Positions 15,269 through 24,702 of a DNA stretch of 64,000 nt are shown piece after piece. Within the stretch, counting starts at the first letter, position 1; each line of letters starts with the position of its first letter. The DNA is from a virus: positions 1 to 64,000 of IMG/VR virus record IMGVR_UViG_3300025101_002824, one strand, 5' to 3'. The notes under the pieces are model-generated. The model had not been told where the DNA came from, ran no database searches, and saw only the letters and a list, made by a program, of their open reading frames with translations. A program made the translations under genes and the position numbers.

Positions 15269-16251
15269 AGTATTACTTTGTTATTAATAAACTCATACGG
15301 TAAATCAAAATTCATTTCATTTAAGTGAAACTCACATGCTTTTATTACTGACATAAGATTTTTACCCCAGTTTTGCATAGTTTGATTACTTACTTCAAAA
15401 TTATATATTTGATTATACGTATCTACTACTATAAAGTTAAAGTTTATTTTATAACCTTGTATACCATCTGGCACATTTTTTAATACTAACATAGTATAAA
15501 TGGCAGCTTGCATCCAATAATTGTAATAATCTACAGTGTCTACAAAATCAGTAATGGACTTGCCTGATGTCTTGATGTCAATGATAGTGATTGACCTTTT
15601 CTTATGATCTATTATGTATTTATCTACATAACCCTTAAGACCAAACTTAAGATCTCTTAAATCACATTCTAGATATGATTCTGCAAACGTTTCAGTTTCA
15701 TCTAACTCAAAGTCTGTTACAACTGGATCAAGTAAACCCATTATATCTTTCTTTGATTTGACAATCTCTACACGTTCTGCAGTCTTATCATACATATCTT
15801 GATCAATGATGTCTTTACCTTCTGATACAAGTAGAAATTTAAAATACTCTTTGTTGTCATCCGTAAGTATCTTTGCTAATCTCTTTGAGTCATCTTTGAT
15901 AGACTGATATAAGTTCTGATGTTTTAAAGCAGTTATAATCTCAGGTTCTAAATCTTCTAGATCTCCTACAGCAAGTCCCTTAACTTCATTAAGAACTCTA
16001 CGCACAGCTTCTGATGGTATTTTACCCGGTAGCAATGCAAAATCATTTGTAAAATTATCTGGTTGCAATAATAATAGATGCAGTAGTCTACCTTCTATTA
16101 GGTGCTTATCTAATCTAACCTCTCTATCTTTAAGGATGTAATCCTTGTAGAAAAGCTTAGGGGAGAACCTAAGTCTATTCATACTTGAATATGAAAACTT
16201 AAATTCTCCTCTATCATATTTGTCTTTAAATATTTGTTCTTTGTCTGTCAT
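15265..16251 (-). CDS. PD-(D/E)XK nuclease (Cas4/RecB-like exonuclease)
   Basis: 328 residues. The N-terminus has the SYSSMNRLRFSPKLFYKDYI and GRLLHLLLL segments typical of RecB-like phage nucleases. The active site is GLKGYVDKYIID (motif Asp) followed by ITIIDIKTSGKS, the D-x-K core, then a helix with a YNYWMQAAIY pattern (the Q-x3-Y motif). This predicts a DNA exonuclease for recombination or host DNA degradation. A second gene of this superfamily lies at 46097-46930, in the structural half. Confidence 0.85.
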   Translation of the reverse strand: MTDKEQIFKDKYDRGEFKFSYSSMNRLRFSPKLFYKDYILKDREVRLDKHLIEGRLLHLLLLQPDNFTNDFALLPGKIPSEAVRRVLNEVKGLAVGDLEDLEPEIITALKHQNLYQSIKDDSKRLAKILTDDNKEYFKFLLVSEGKDIIDQDMYDKTAERVEIVKSKKDIMGLLDPVVTDFELDETETFAESYLECDLRDLKFGLKGYVDKYIIDHKKRSITIIDIKTSGKSITDFVDTVDYYNYWMQAAIYTMLVLKNVPDGIQGYKINFNFIVVDTYNQIYNFEVSNQTMQNWGKNLMSVIKACEFHLNEMNFDLPYEFINNKVIL

Positions 16252-16253
16252 AG

Positions 16254-17468
16254 TTAAAAAGGTAAATCATCATTATACATACAGTTCTCTTCTTTTATTA
16301 CTTGTGATAAAGATTTTGTTTTTACTTTATCTGCAAATTCATCACTAAGTCTTATAGAACTTCTTTCAATTTGAAAAGCATTACAAGATGCTAGACCAGT
16401 AGATTGCTTTATAACAGATTCAAATAATAAATCTAAACAATGTTGCATAGCAGGTAAAGTTAATGCATCATCATCAACTAACATCTCTATAAGTTTTTGA
16501 TACCTATGCGCACTACCATAGTTATAATTAGTGTTATCATAATACTTTTGAAAACTCTTTCTTAATGATTTAAAACTAACTGTATTCCACGGTTTAGTTC
16601 CTTTCATTTTTTCACCAAAGTGAAAGAATAACATAGCCAAATAAGTTTTAGATTTTTCAATATCACAATTAGCCATCAAACTCATTGCAACAGATTTATC
16701 ATCAGCAACACCATTTTTTAACATGTTTTTGATTTGAATAAAACTTTCATCATCTAATGCTACAGATTCTGCAGACATAATCTTATTACAATTATCATCT
16801 AACATCCATTTAAATGCACCATTTATGATTTCATTATATAAACCTATATTATCAGCTAAAATTGTCCAATTACTAGAATGACTCTTACAGCTTTTAAAAT
16901 CATCTAACATTGGAGCAACAGTTTTTTCCCAATTGTCAGCATAATAATATCTACGAGTTATTGCACTCACATCTATTACTTCATCTTCAGGAAGTTTTTC
17001 AAGCATATTTATACACTCTAATTGACATTCTTTTGAATTAAAAGCATTAGGATATTTTTTAACTATATCAATAGATTTAGATACAGCTGCATAATTACCA
17101 GACCAACTATAAGTTATTAGTTTTTCTATAAACTTTTTTGATATAATTCTTACATCAGCACTATGTTTATTTCTAATTACTTTTAAGTCATTGTCTTGAC
17201 AATAAAGCGCAACTCTATCTCTAGATAAACTAATGTTTGGATACCTATATAAAAATTTTATATTATCTAATGAATCTATCTCATCATCTTTTATATTTTT
17301 TATTACAGCATCTACCATTTGATCACCATATCTACTAACTTTTTCATCTACTCCATGTAATAAATAATCACCATTAGAATATACTGAGATATGATTTTGT
17401 CTACTGTCTATTTTATAATCATTATCAGCAAGTGAAAATGATAGTTTATGTATTTTTATTAGTTTCAT
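16254..17468 (-). CDS. Unknown partner of the MoxR-VWA cassette (BRCT-like module)
   Basis: 404 residues, mostly helical. Residues ~71-110 (from KFLYRYPNIS to SADVRIIS) align well with residues ~71-109 of the next protein upstream: both show xD[KR]-x8-[DE]-x-D-[LI]-K-[VI] and an ADV-x-I end. That layout recalls a BRCT-like alpha/beta unit, but the match is weak. The pair immediately follows a MoxR ATPase and VWA metallopeptidase, so they are candidate substrates or adaptors (inference). It overlaps its neighbour by four bases. Confidence 0.65.
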   Translation of the reverse strand: MKLIKIHKLSFSLADNDYKIDSRQNHISVYSNGDYLLHGVDEKVSRYGDQMVDAVIKNIKDDEIDSLDNIKFLYRYPNISLSRDRVALYCQDNDLKVIRNKHSADVRIISKKFIEKLITYSWSGNYAAVSKSIDIVKKYPNAFNSKECQLECINMLEKLPEDEVIDVSAITRRYYYADNWEKTVAPMLDDFKSCKSHSSNWTILADNIGLYNEIINGAFKWMLDDNCNKIMSAESVALDDESFIQIKNMLKNGVADDKSVAMSLMANCDIEKSKTYLAMLFFHFGEKMKGTKPWNTVSFKSLRKSFQKYYDNTNYNYGSAHRYQKLIEMLVDDDALTLPAMQHCLDLLFESVIKQSTGLASCNAFQIERSSIRLSDEFADKVKTKSLSQVIKEENCMYNDDLPF

Positions 17469-18538
17469 CTGTGTACGTGTATTTTTTTTAAATATTTTTT
17501 TTCATACTCTGGTTTAATTCTTACTGTAAATACATACAGCTCTCTGTTATAAATTTGGATTGCTTTTCTTATGATAGGCTCCATATACTTGAAGCCCTCA
17601 GAAGTAAGTGTACCATCTTCATCATGTTGTTTTACAAAATCTTCAGCATTCATTCTTGAATACCAACTATGTTGTGATTTATTAAACCAATACTTTATAT
17701 CTTTATTACGTGAACTAAAATGATATTCTTGAATAGTACCATGTAGTCTCCATAATAAATGATGATTAACATCAGTACGTATTGTAGGTAAAATCTTTTC
17801 TAACATTGATCTATCATCACCACCCGCATCATACATTTGTAAACATGTATCAAGCAAGCTTTGAGTTAGTATTTGTTGATTAGGAGATTCATCCATAACT
17901 CTGTCTCCAGTAATAGTTTCACAACCATCATTAACAATACGATCCAAAATCTTTAAAGCCATCCCTGTATATACATGTGTATTATAAGGAAGAGAATCAT
18001 ATTCACAACTACCAAGATAAGTACCTAGAACTTCAGAACGTCTATTATCCCATATTACATGTTCTATGCTTTCATCAGTCATCCAATTATTAATAATATC
18101 ACATTTTCTTTCACCTTGTTCAAACTCAGTTATAGAATAACCATTTTCAATATTAAACATAATAGCACGCAATGGTATATTATGATCATTAACTGTTTGA
18201 CATGACATTACATTAGTAATAAATACATCTGCTTGATCTATATCATTAGTAATTTTAATATCATGCTCTTTTAATTCCATTTTTAATTTATCAGCAGTTA
18301 TGCTTGAGCCAGGAATAATAAAAGCTTTTTTGTTTTTATAATTTATAATGGGAGATTCATTATCTCCTTCTAATATTTCTTGATGTTTTATATATGATGT
18401 TTCATCTTCACTAACTAATACTGTTGTATAGCTTAGGGCATCACCACTACAGATCATCCCATTGATGTCTGTAGAGGCAATACCTAAACTTGAAACAATA
18501 TTATTCATAGATCTTACATCTTCATGAATTTTTGCCAT
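17465..18538 (-). CDS. Unknown partner of the MoxR-VWA cassette (BRCT-like module)
   Basis: 357 residues. Residues ~65-110 (KKAFIIPGSSITADKL ... DIDQADVFITN) form a strand-helix-strand unit shared with the neighbouring protein at 16254-17468. The rest is unrelated, with aromatic stretches such as HSWYSRMNAEDF. The start shares one base with the MoxR gene stop, showing translational coupling. Role unknown; physical interaction with the ATPase is the first hypothesis. Confidence 0.65.
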   Translation of the reverse strand: MAKIHEDVRSMNNIVSSLGIASTDINGMICSGDALSYTTVLVSEDETSYIKHQEILEGDNESPIINYKNKKAFIIPGSSITADKLKMELKEHDIKITNDIDQADVFITNVMSCQTVNDHNIPLRAIMFNIENGYSITEFEQGERKCDIINNWMTDESIEHVIWDNRRSEVLGTYLGSCEYDSLPYNTHVYTGMALKILDRIVNDGCETITGDRVMDESPNQQILTQSLLDTCLQMYDAGGDDRSMLEKILPTIRTDVNHHLLWRLHGTIQEYHFSSRNKDIKYWFNKSQHSWYSRMNAEDFVKQHDEDGTLTSEGFKYMEPIIRKAIQIYNRELYVFTVRIKPEYEKKYLKKIHVHR

Positions 18539-19803
18539 TACTTTAATGTCATTTTAATTATTTCAGGGTTCATCATAAACTTGTTGAACTTTTGCTTATT
18601 ACCATTAAAGATAGTTCTAACAACTAAATACTTAAGATCATTAGAGAAATACTCTTTAGTACATAATGCTAGTAGTCTATCAGTAATTTTTTGGTTAACT
18701 GTATTCTCTTTAGAGTATACAACAGCGTAGTTACCAAGTCTTGTTGCAAGTGTAGACGCAATGTCTGCACGGTATGAATCATCTTTACCAACACATGATC
18801 CCAGCTCACCTAATATATATTGCTCATTGTCATGAGTCAATAAATCTTTAGGAGTAACTAGCTTGTCTAGTTTGTTATTAATAAAGATTGTAAACATAGA
18901 TGCAAACTCTTCACCTACACTACCTTCACCAATCATTTGGATTAGTGGTAGATTCTCATCAAACTTTTCAAAGCTAGATATAGCATTAAAGAATGTAGAG
19001 ATAGATCTTGCATTGGTTTCTTGTGTTACAAGTTCAGGATGCATCAACAAGAAGTTAATACATCTTGAGTCAATACCTTCTGCCTCTGCCCATCTTGCCC
19101 ACACATCTACATCAAACTTTAAGTTTGCAGTAATGTAACGAGTCTTCTGTGCTGAGTCAACAGAGTTAACCATATAGTCACCGTTATCAGGATTTGCAGT
19201 CAATATGATATGCCAATCTTCTGGTAGTGTCCATGAAATATATGTTTGACGGTCTACCAATTCCATAACAGCTTGAATGAATCTTACATCTGCACGGTTC
19301 CAGTCATCAAGAAGAAGGATACCACCTTTCTTCTTACCTGCAATCCACTCAGGTGCACAGTATGACATACGGTTTTGACCGGTCATTTTCCATCCACTCT
19401 TAAGATATTCTGCTACAGCTAGTTCATCAACCCACTGACCAACTTTTTTAGTAGTAGTTTTATTTGCTAGCTTAAGTAGATCATCAGCTGCAGCGCCTGT
19501 TCTACTATAGTTTACATCATCACCTTTAACAGGTACTTGCTTTTCTTTATACATTTGAAATTGTCTTACAGGAAAACCTACAAGGTCACCTAGCTCTTCT
19601 ATCTGTGCAAGATTAAGTTTAACAAAATCTAGATTATGATCTCTTGCCATGTCCATAATAGATGTAGTCTTACCAATACCGGACTCACCAACAACTTCAA
19701 TTGCTACGGGCTTCTTACCTTGTTTTTGTAGGAATCTATTGTTGTTAACTACGTGATTAACAAAATCCTTTAACTCATCAATGTTTAAATTTACTTGTGC
19801 CAT
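18538..19803 (-). CDS. MoxR-type AAA+ ATPase
   Basis: 421 residues. Walker A is GESGIGKTT (residues 39-47) and Walker B is ILLLDDWNRAD (Asp166-Asp167), followed by a sensor-like WHIILTANPDNGD. This is the MoxR/RavA class of AAA+ chaperone-like ATPases, which typically act with a VWA protein to remodel metal-dependent or multi-subunit complexes. The VWA partner is the next gene upstream (8-base gap). Codons here are richer in C-ending forms than in the flanking unknown genes, suggesting good expression. Confidence 0.88.
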   Translation of the reverse strand: MAQVNLNIDELKDFVNHVVNNNRFLQKQGKKPVAIEVVGESGIGKTTSIMDMARDHNLDFVKLNLAQIEELGDLVGFPVRQFQMYKEKQVPVKGDDVNYSRTGAAADDLLKLANKTTTKKVGQWVDELAVAEYLKSGWKMTGQNRMSYCAPEWIAGKKKGGILLLDDWNRADVRFIQAVMELVDRQTYISWTLPEDWHIILTANPDNGDYMVNSVDSAQKTRYITANLKFDVDVWARWAEAEGIDSRCINFLLMHPELVTQETNARSISTFFNAISSFEKFDENLPLIQMIGEGSVGEEFASMFTIFINNKLDKLVTPKDLLTHDNEQYILGELGSCVGKDDSYRADIASTLATRLGNYAVVYSKENTVNQKITDRLLALCTKEYFSNDLKYLVVRTIFNGNKQKFNKFMMNPEIIKMTLK

Positions 19804-19811
19804 TTTCTTTA

Positions 19812-20996
19812 TTATTTATTAATTTGAATTTTTAGTCCTGGTAACTCTTCATTTATCTCACAACGAGAACTGTGTACCCAAAGAGAATTCTTTGGACAGT
19901 TATCCGGAGTATAAGCTTCACCATCTGTTAAATATATTAGAGCAGTATAATGCCCTTTTTCATTGTAATGATCTATTACAGGTTGGAAGCTTGTGCCTCC
20001 TCTACCTTTTATATCCCAATCTTTTTTAGGATTAAATACTTCTACACTATTGATCTGTGTATCACACTGTACTACAGTAATCTGATGACCAGTCTTGTGC
20101 ATATGTGTAAGCTCACTCATGAACTCTTGTAATTCTGAATTAGATACAGATCCGCTTGTGTCAACACCAACACAGATATGATTCTTGTGTTTAATTTTAA
20201 GACCAGGGTTACCGCTGTATCTTTTATTGTACTTACGTCTCAGTTTCTTTGTATATACTATACTAGAATTACCAACAAATCTTCTTAGATATGCCTTCCA
20301 ATTAAATGAAGGAGGTTCAATTGTTCTAAGTCTTCTTATGATTTCAGAGAACTCACCGGGTACATGACCTTGTCTTTTCTCTGTTAGATCTGCAGTTTCT
20401 TTGAGTTGATGTTCAATTTGTTTTTGTACTAGCTTCTTATCAGCTTCTGATAACTCATCAAACTCATCCCAAGTAGAGTGACAATATTGACTAGCTCCAT
20501 TCATTTCATTTAATAAATTGTCTAGTGTTGGACATGATCCATCATCTTTAGCTTGTTGCAATTTATCATAGTAATATTTTGTACCTGCTTTAAGATCTAA
20601 TTTCAATTCAGGAAACATATCTAGTGTTAAACCACCTTCAGGTAACATATTACTTTCAATATATTGATTGATCTCAAGATCTGCAGCAATATTAAATAGT
20701 TTATGATCAGCATATGAATCTCTTGTTATTAAGTGACCAAATCCTACATGAAGTATTTCATGTTTCATCAAACCTATTTGTTGCATTTCTGTAAGACCAT
20801 CAAAGAATTTAGGATTGATTGCTAGTTGTACACCCATGCCAAGCTTACTAACACCAGCAGTAGGTAAATCATCTCTGTACTTTTTGTTCATACCTATAAG
20901 TAATAAACCATAAAATGGTTCTTTAAACATAAGGGTCTTACAAGCCTTAGATACTTTATCTACTACTTTTTGTAAATTAATAACTGTTGTATTCAT
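19812..20996 (-). CDS. VWA-like protein with zinc metallopeptidase-like domain (DUF2201 type)
   Basis: 394 residues. The N-terminal half has MKHEILHVGFGHL (His79-Glu80 ... His83 ... His88), an HExxH zincin-like site seen in the putative metallopeptidase domain PF13203. The C-terminal half is a VWA-like domain (PF09967 type) with the MIDAS motif VDTSGSVS near residue 272, then GRGGTSF and LTDGEA. Such proteins pair with MoxR ATPases. Whether it cleaves protein is unknown. Start overlaps the upstream gene by 20 bases. Confidence 0.87.
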   Translation of the reverse strand: MNTTVINLQKVVDKVSKACKTLMFKEPFYGLLLIGMNKKYRDDLPTAGVSKLGMGVQLAINPKFFDGLTEMQQIGLMKHEILHVGFGHLITRDSYADHKLFNIAADLEINQYIESNMLPEGGLTLDMFPELKLDLKAGTKYYYDKLQQAKDDGSCPTLDNLLNEMNGASQYCHSTWDEFDELSEADKKLVQKQIEHQLKETADLTEKRQGHVPGEFSEIIRRLRTIEPPSFNWKAYLRRFVGNSSIVYTKKLRRKYNKRYSGNPGLKIKHKNHICVGVDTSGSVSNSELQEFMSELTHMHKTGHQITVVQCDTQINSVEVFNPKKDWDIKGRGGTSFQPVIDHYNEKGHYTALIYLTDGEAYTPDNCPKNSLWVHSSRCEINEELPGLKIQINK

Positions 20997-21291
20997 CTTC
21001 TAATCTTTTAAATATTTTACATTCTGTTTCTAACATATACTCATCAATAGTTTTTTTTAAATCATCAAGCATAATATATCTATTATATTTTATTGTGTCA
21101 AAACCTATAGCTTCAATAAAGTCTGCTCTTTTAGATCCGCCAAATGATTTTATCATTAGCATATCTATTATGTGTGACTTATCATGATGCTTATATATTT
21201 CTACACCCATAAAAAAATCCTCCGGGTTGGAGGATCTCATCATTTCTATAAGTTTATCATACACTTCTAAAGTGAACTCAGGTTTACTCAT
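20977..21291 (-). CDS. Small helical protein of unknown function
   Basis: 104 residues, helical and acidic, starting MSKPEFTLEVYDKLIEMM. Overlaps the VWA gene and the RusA-like gene on either side by a few bases, so translated with them. No motif recognised; it may belong to the MoxR-VWA set by position. Confidence 0.65.
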   Translation of the reverse strand: MSKPEFTLEVYDKLIEMMRSSNPEDFFMGVEIYKHHDKSHIIDMLMIKSFGGSKRADFIEAIGFDTIKYNRYIMLDDLKKTIDEYMLETECKIFKRLEDEYNSY

Positions 21292-21673
21292 CTTTTAATT
21301 TATTTAAATGTTCTTCAATTTCAATCCAGACACCTGGATGTTCTTTATCATATTCATATGGTTCAAATTTTGGTATAATAAAATTCATATTATCATCTTC
21401 TATCCAATGATGTTTAACCATGTCATCCTGTACAGTTTGACACGGGTTAATATAATCAAACTTATGGCGGGTACCTCTAACAAACTTAAATGTTACAGTA
21501 AGAGGAAATTCATACTTAGCAATTTCATATTTAAATTGTGGTGCAATTCTTATATAATCTGCTTTAGTATCCATTCTATACTTCATAACAGTTTTACTTG
21601 CTATAAAATATTTTCCTGTCCATCTTCTGCTATTCTTTGAGCTTGGTACGTTACCTGGTATCCACCATTTCAT
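21284..21673 (-). CDS. RusA-like Holliday junction resolvase
   Basis: 129 residues, the usual RusA size. Begins MKWWIPGNVPSSKNSRR, as in phage RusA-like proteins, and contains HKFDYINPCQTVQDDMVKHH followed by WIEDDN, the D-x3-[NP]-x4-QD-x-[ML] ... DD pattern that carries the catalytic acidic residues. It would resolve branched recombination or replication intermediates before packaging. ATGA overlap with the primase gene. Confidence 0.8.
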   Translation of the reverse strand: MKWWIPGNVPSSKNSRRWTGKYFIASKTVMKYRMDTKADYIRIAPQFKYEIAKYEFPLTVTFKFVRGTRHKFDYINPCQTVQDDMVKHHWIEDDNMNFIIPKFEPYEYDKEHPGVWIEIEEHLNKLKDE

Positions 21674-22644
21674 ATACTTGACTTTATTAAATTAAACAAT
21701 TTAGGCTTAACTGCTTGGGCTCCATACTTTTTAACTGCATCTGATATATCTTTTTCAGACTTAATATATATACCTTCTACATCATATACACGCTTGTATG
21801 TTTCCATTGCAGTATGACCTGCTTCATCATTATCAAACAAAGATAATACTTTTTTATAATTCTGTTTAAGATTATGGATTATATGCGGTTTGATTATTGT
21901 ATTCTCACTATGAGGAGCAATAAACTCTAAGTTAAAATCAAAAGAGCTTATACACATACCATCTTTTAGTGAAGAAGTTATTACAAGATAATCTTTCTTA
22001 CCTGTTAACTGATCAAGTCCTTGAAGATGTTCAAGAACTTTAGTAAACTTATTCTTTTTACTGTGAGGCTGATATATCTTATAACATTTACCTGCAGTAT
22101 CAAAGTATCCATAAATCCCTGGCTTTTGTATTTTAATTTTTTCAATACTTGATTCAGAATCTTTTACCATAGTAAAATAATCTAAAGGTAAAACTAAATA
22201 CTTTGCTAGCATAGAAGCGCCTATATTAAACTGTAACCAGAATTCTGCATCCTGATCATTCCAGTCTCTTGTTATTGTTGCATCTAATTTAAACTTTGGA
22301 GCAGGTACAAACTCTTCTGAGTCAAACACACCACCATCCATTACCCATTTGTTATAGTCTTCAACTATTCTAAAGAGGGCCTTAGAATAATTCAGGTCAA
22401 ATAATTCTTGTACTAAGTCAACCTTACTTCCTTGTTTACCTGTAGAAAAATCTTTAAACTTATACTCATTTTTATATGGACATAAATAGATACACATACT
22501 AGGAGTACGTTCATTAGGATTAAATACAGACTTAATTTTTAAATCCTGACCGGCTAACCTTTCAGGTAATGTTAAGTAGTATTCAAATACCCATGCACTA
22601 TTTACATCATTTTTATTATCAGCAAATCCTTTTGTAGTAAACAT
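21670..22644 (-). CDS. DnaG-like primase (Toprim)
   Basis: 324 residues from the ATG at 22644; a TTG at 22701 would add 19 residues without clear support. The N-terminal half (SVFNPNERTPSMCIYL, then YKFKDFSTGKQG) matches the DnaG catalytic-core start in small phage primases. A Toprim domain follows with the SSLKDGMCISSFDFN strand-turn and VLSLFDNDEAGHTAM, the D-x-D metal motif. No N-terminal zinc finger is visible. It should lay down primers for the family B polymerase. A ~118-base gap separates it from the SSB-like gene. Confidence 0.85.
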   Translation of the reverse strand: MFTTKGFADNKNDVNSAWVFEYYLTLPERLAGQDLKIKSVFNPNERTPSMCIYLCPYKNEYKFKDFSTGKQGSKVDLVQELFDLNYSKALFRIVEDYNKWVMDGGVFDSEEFVPAPKFKLDATITRDWNDQDAEFWLQFNIGASMLAKYLVLPLDYFTMVKDSESSIEKIKIQKPGIYGYFDTAGKCYKIYQPHSKKNKFTKVLEHLQGLDQLTGKKDYLVITSSLKDGMCISSFDFNLEFIAPHSENTIIKPHIIHNLKQNYKKVLSLFDNDEAGHTAMETYKRVYDVEGIYIKSEKDISDAVKKYGAQAVKPKLFNLIKSSI

Positions 22645-22762
22645 AGTATTAGATTTAAAAGTTTGGGGCTGAGGGTTGGTCTGAAAATATTTTCTCCTCA
22701 ATTAAGCTGGTATGACCACGTCTGGAATTACACCATTCAGCACCCGCTACTTTTGTTATATA

Positions 22763-23440
22763 CTATAAATCAAAGTCAGATCCTGCAGAACCATTCATAG
22801 CTGGTTCAAAGTTTGCATTAGATGTAGTTGACTCAGCTTTCTTTTGTACTTTTCTTACATGAGTTGCCTCATTAAAAGTCAATAGTCTTGAGTTTGCTTT
22901 ATCTAATTCTTCAGCAGGTACACCGTCCTTAGATAACTTAGGAAGATATAAATCATTATTAATATATCCTTCTTTGTTTTCCCACTCACGTGATCCTAAA
23001 CATACATTAAAGAAAGAACCAGCAAATAATTTACTAGTAGAAGATACAAAGTCTTCAATTGTACTAGCTTCTATTGCATCTAGTTCATTTCTTTTATTCA
23101 TTACTTCACTTAAGAATATCATAGACTTGAGAACTTCTTGATCTCTATCAATTTCTCTACCACTTGGTAATGTTGTAGTCTTGTAAGGATATGGTGTCAT
23201 TCTAACTCTACCAATTTGTCCTTCATATCTACCTGCAGACTCATTATCTTTATCTCTAAAGAATCCTTCAAAGTCTCCGCCAACTGGCTTAGTTTCTACA
23301 TGTAGCATTACATTGTATGCTTCAGAATCATATGGTGTTTGATCAAATGTAATTGAATTGATTTTAATTACGTTGTTACCTGGGCCAATTAAAGGTCTAA
23401 CTTTACCGGCTCCTACTTGCATGTCTTTAGTGTTTAACAT
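22763..23440 (-). CDS. Single-stranded DNA-binding protein-like
   Basis: 225 residues. An OB-fold-like beta region (IKINSITFDQTPYD, then YNVMLHVETKPVGGDFEGF) is followed by a linker and a C-terminus ending NGSAGSDFDL, an acidic hydrophobic tip like that of SSB proteins. It lies between primase and a Sak4-like ATPase, where phages often place an SSB. The assignment rests on context and tip. After its TAG the frame stays open for 35 codons, without a start. Confidence 0.6.
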   Translation of the reverse strand: MLNTKDMQVGAGKVRPLIGPGNNVIKINSITFDQTPYDSEAYNVMLHVETKPVGGDFEGFFRDKDNESAGRYEGQIGRVRMTPYPYKTTTLPSGREIDRDQEVLKSMIFLSEVMNKRNELDAIEASTIEDFVSSTSKLFAGSFFNVCLGSREWENKEGYINNDLYLPKLSKDGVPAEELDKANSRLLTFNEATHVRKVQKKAESTTSNANFEPAMNGSAGSDFDL

Positions 23441-23466
23441 TTTTTTTACTTTTTTAATTAATTAAC

Positions 23467-24150
23467 TTAGTTCTCATACTCTGCAATACAGTCTTTAACT
23501 AATTGCAAATCATTATCTATAAAGGAATCTTCAAACATTCCCATTGGAGATTTACATGTATTCTCCCCGTTATTTACAGTATCAAATCCATAATGTAATT
23601 GTCCGTCATCATCTTTCTTTACATGACCAAACAAAACTATAGAAAATAATCCTTCTAATGTTAAAGTATTATCAATCATTTTACCAATTGTTTTAGCTTT
23701 AACTTTTCTGTGTCCATTTATATCAGTGCTATCTTCTGAATGAGTTAAGAAAAAGATAGTTAGATCTTCTCTCATATCTTTAGGCATCTTAGCAACTTGT
23801 GCTAGGTTAGCCGCAATTTGAGTAAACTTATCATAACCTTTCTCATTAGCTCTATCAAAATATTCAAAGCTGGACATATACTGCCAATCATCTACAACTA
23901 ATGTTTTGATGTGCGGCATGTTATCATTAACATGTTTCATTGCTTTAATAATACCAGCAGCTGAAGAAGCTGAAGTCATATTACCTTTAGGATTATCTTT
24001 ACTAATGTTAGTATAATCTTTCTTCCATCCTTTGAATGGTAAAGGTTTATTTGCAATGTTAATTATAAAGGTCTCCTTTGCAGGAAGATTCCTCATACTT
24101 GTTGATTTACCTGACCCTGAGTCAGCAATAATTAATACGCTTTGTGCCAT
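23467..24150 (-). CDS. Sak4-like RecA/AAA ATPase
   Basis: 227 residues. Walker A is IADSGSGKSTSM near the N-terminus; Walker B is IKTLVVDDWQYM; a sensor-like strand DLTIFFLTHSED follows. The short single-domain architecture matches phage Sak4/AAA_24 recombination ATPases that act with SSB in single-strand annealing or exchange. The gene directly precedes the SSB-like gene on the same transcript, consistent with that pairing. Confidence 0.82.
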   Translation of the reverse strand: MAQSVLIIADSGSGKSTSMRNLPAKETFIINIANKPLPFKGWKKDYTNISKDNPKGNMTSASSAAGIIKAMKHVNDNMPHIKTLVVDDWQYMSSFEYFDRANEKGYDKFTQIAANLAQVAKMPKDMREDLTIFFLTHSEDSTDINGHRKVKAKTIGKMIDNTLTLEGLFSIVLFGHVKKDDDGQLHYGFDTVNNGENTCKSPMGMFEDSFIDNDLQLVKDCIAEYEN

Positions 24151-24152
24151 TT

Positions 24153-24689
24153 TTATTGATTTAATTGATTTCTATTAATGTTTCTCAATAGGTTTTGAAT
24201 ACCTATCAACGCTTTTTCTATACCTTTTGCTACATCTAACATAGTTCTTTCTGTTTCAGGATTATTAATGTTAATATCCTGTGTAGTTAACTTAGTTACT
24301 GCATCTGCAAGGCTAGCTACTTGCGCATTAGTTCTTGAGTTTATATCATTGATTACTTTTAGTTCACCAATAGGAATGATATGTCTAGCATGTCCTGATT
24401 TTGATGTAACTAATTCATATTCTTCAGACCAATGAGGATTATGCTTTAGGAAGTATAATGTTCTCTTTGGATCTTCAGAGTCATAATCAATACTTACAAA
24501 CTCTGTATATATATCTTCTCCCTTTTGTAACTCACTAGGGAAAAAAGATATATGCTTTTCATCCTTACCAGGTGGCCTATAAGCCATCTTAGGAATGTAT
24601 AATGGATGTTTAATATTATTAGAAGTAAAATACTCTTCATGTTCATTAAACAACTCCTTTACTTTTTTCTTTCTTTCAGCTGGTGTCAT
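24153..24689 (-). CDS. Unknown protein in the replication operon
   Basis: 178 residues. The N-terminus is basic and helical (MTPAERKKKVKELFNEHEE), the middle beta-like, and the C-terminus helical with Asn/Gln. Starts in an AATATGAC context 2 bases after... its stop lies 2 bases before the ATPase start, so it is part of the helicase-ATPase transcript. Function unknown; position suggests replication or recombination. Confidence 0.7.
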   Translation of the reverse strand: MTPAERKKKVKELFNEHEEYFTSNNIKHPLYIPKMAYRPPGKDEKHISFFPSELQKGEDIYTEFVSIDYDSEDPKRTLYFLKHNPHWSEEYELVTSKSGHARHIIPIGELKVINDINSRTNAQVASLADAVTKLTTQDININNPETERTMLDVAKGIEKALIGIQNLLRNINRNQLNQ

Positions 24690-24702
24690 ATTATTTTATT
24701 TA

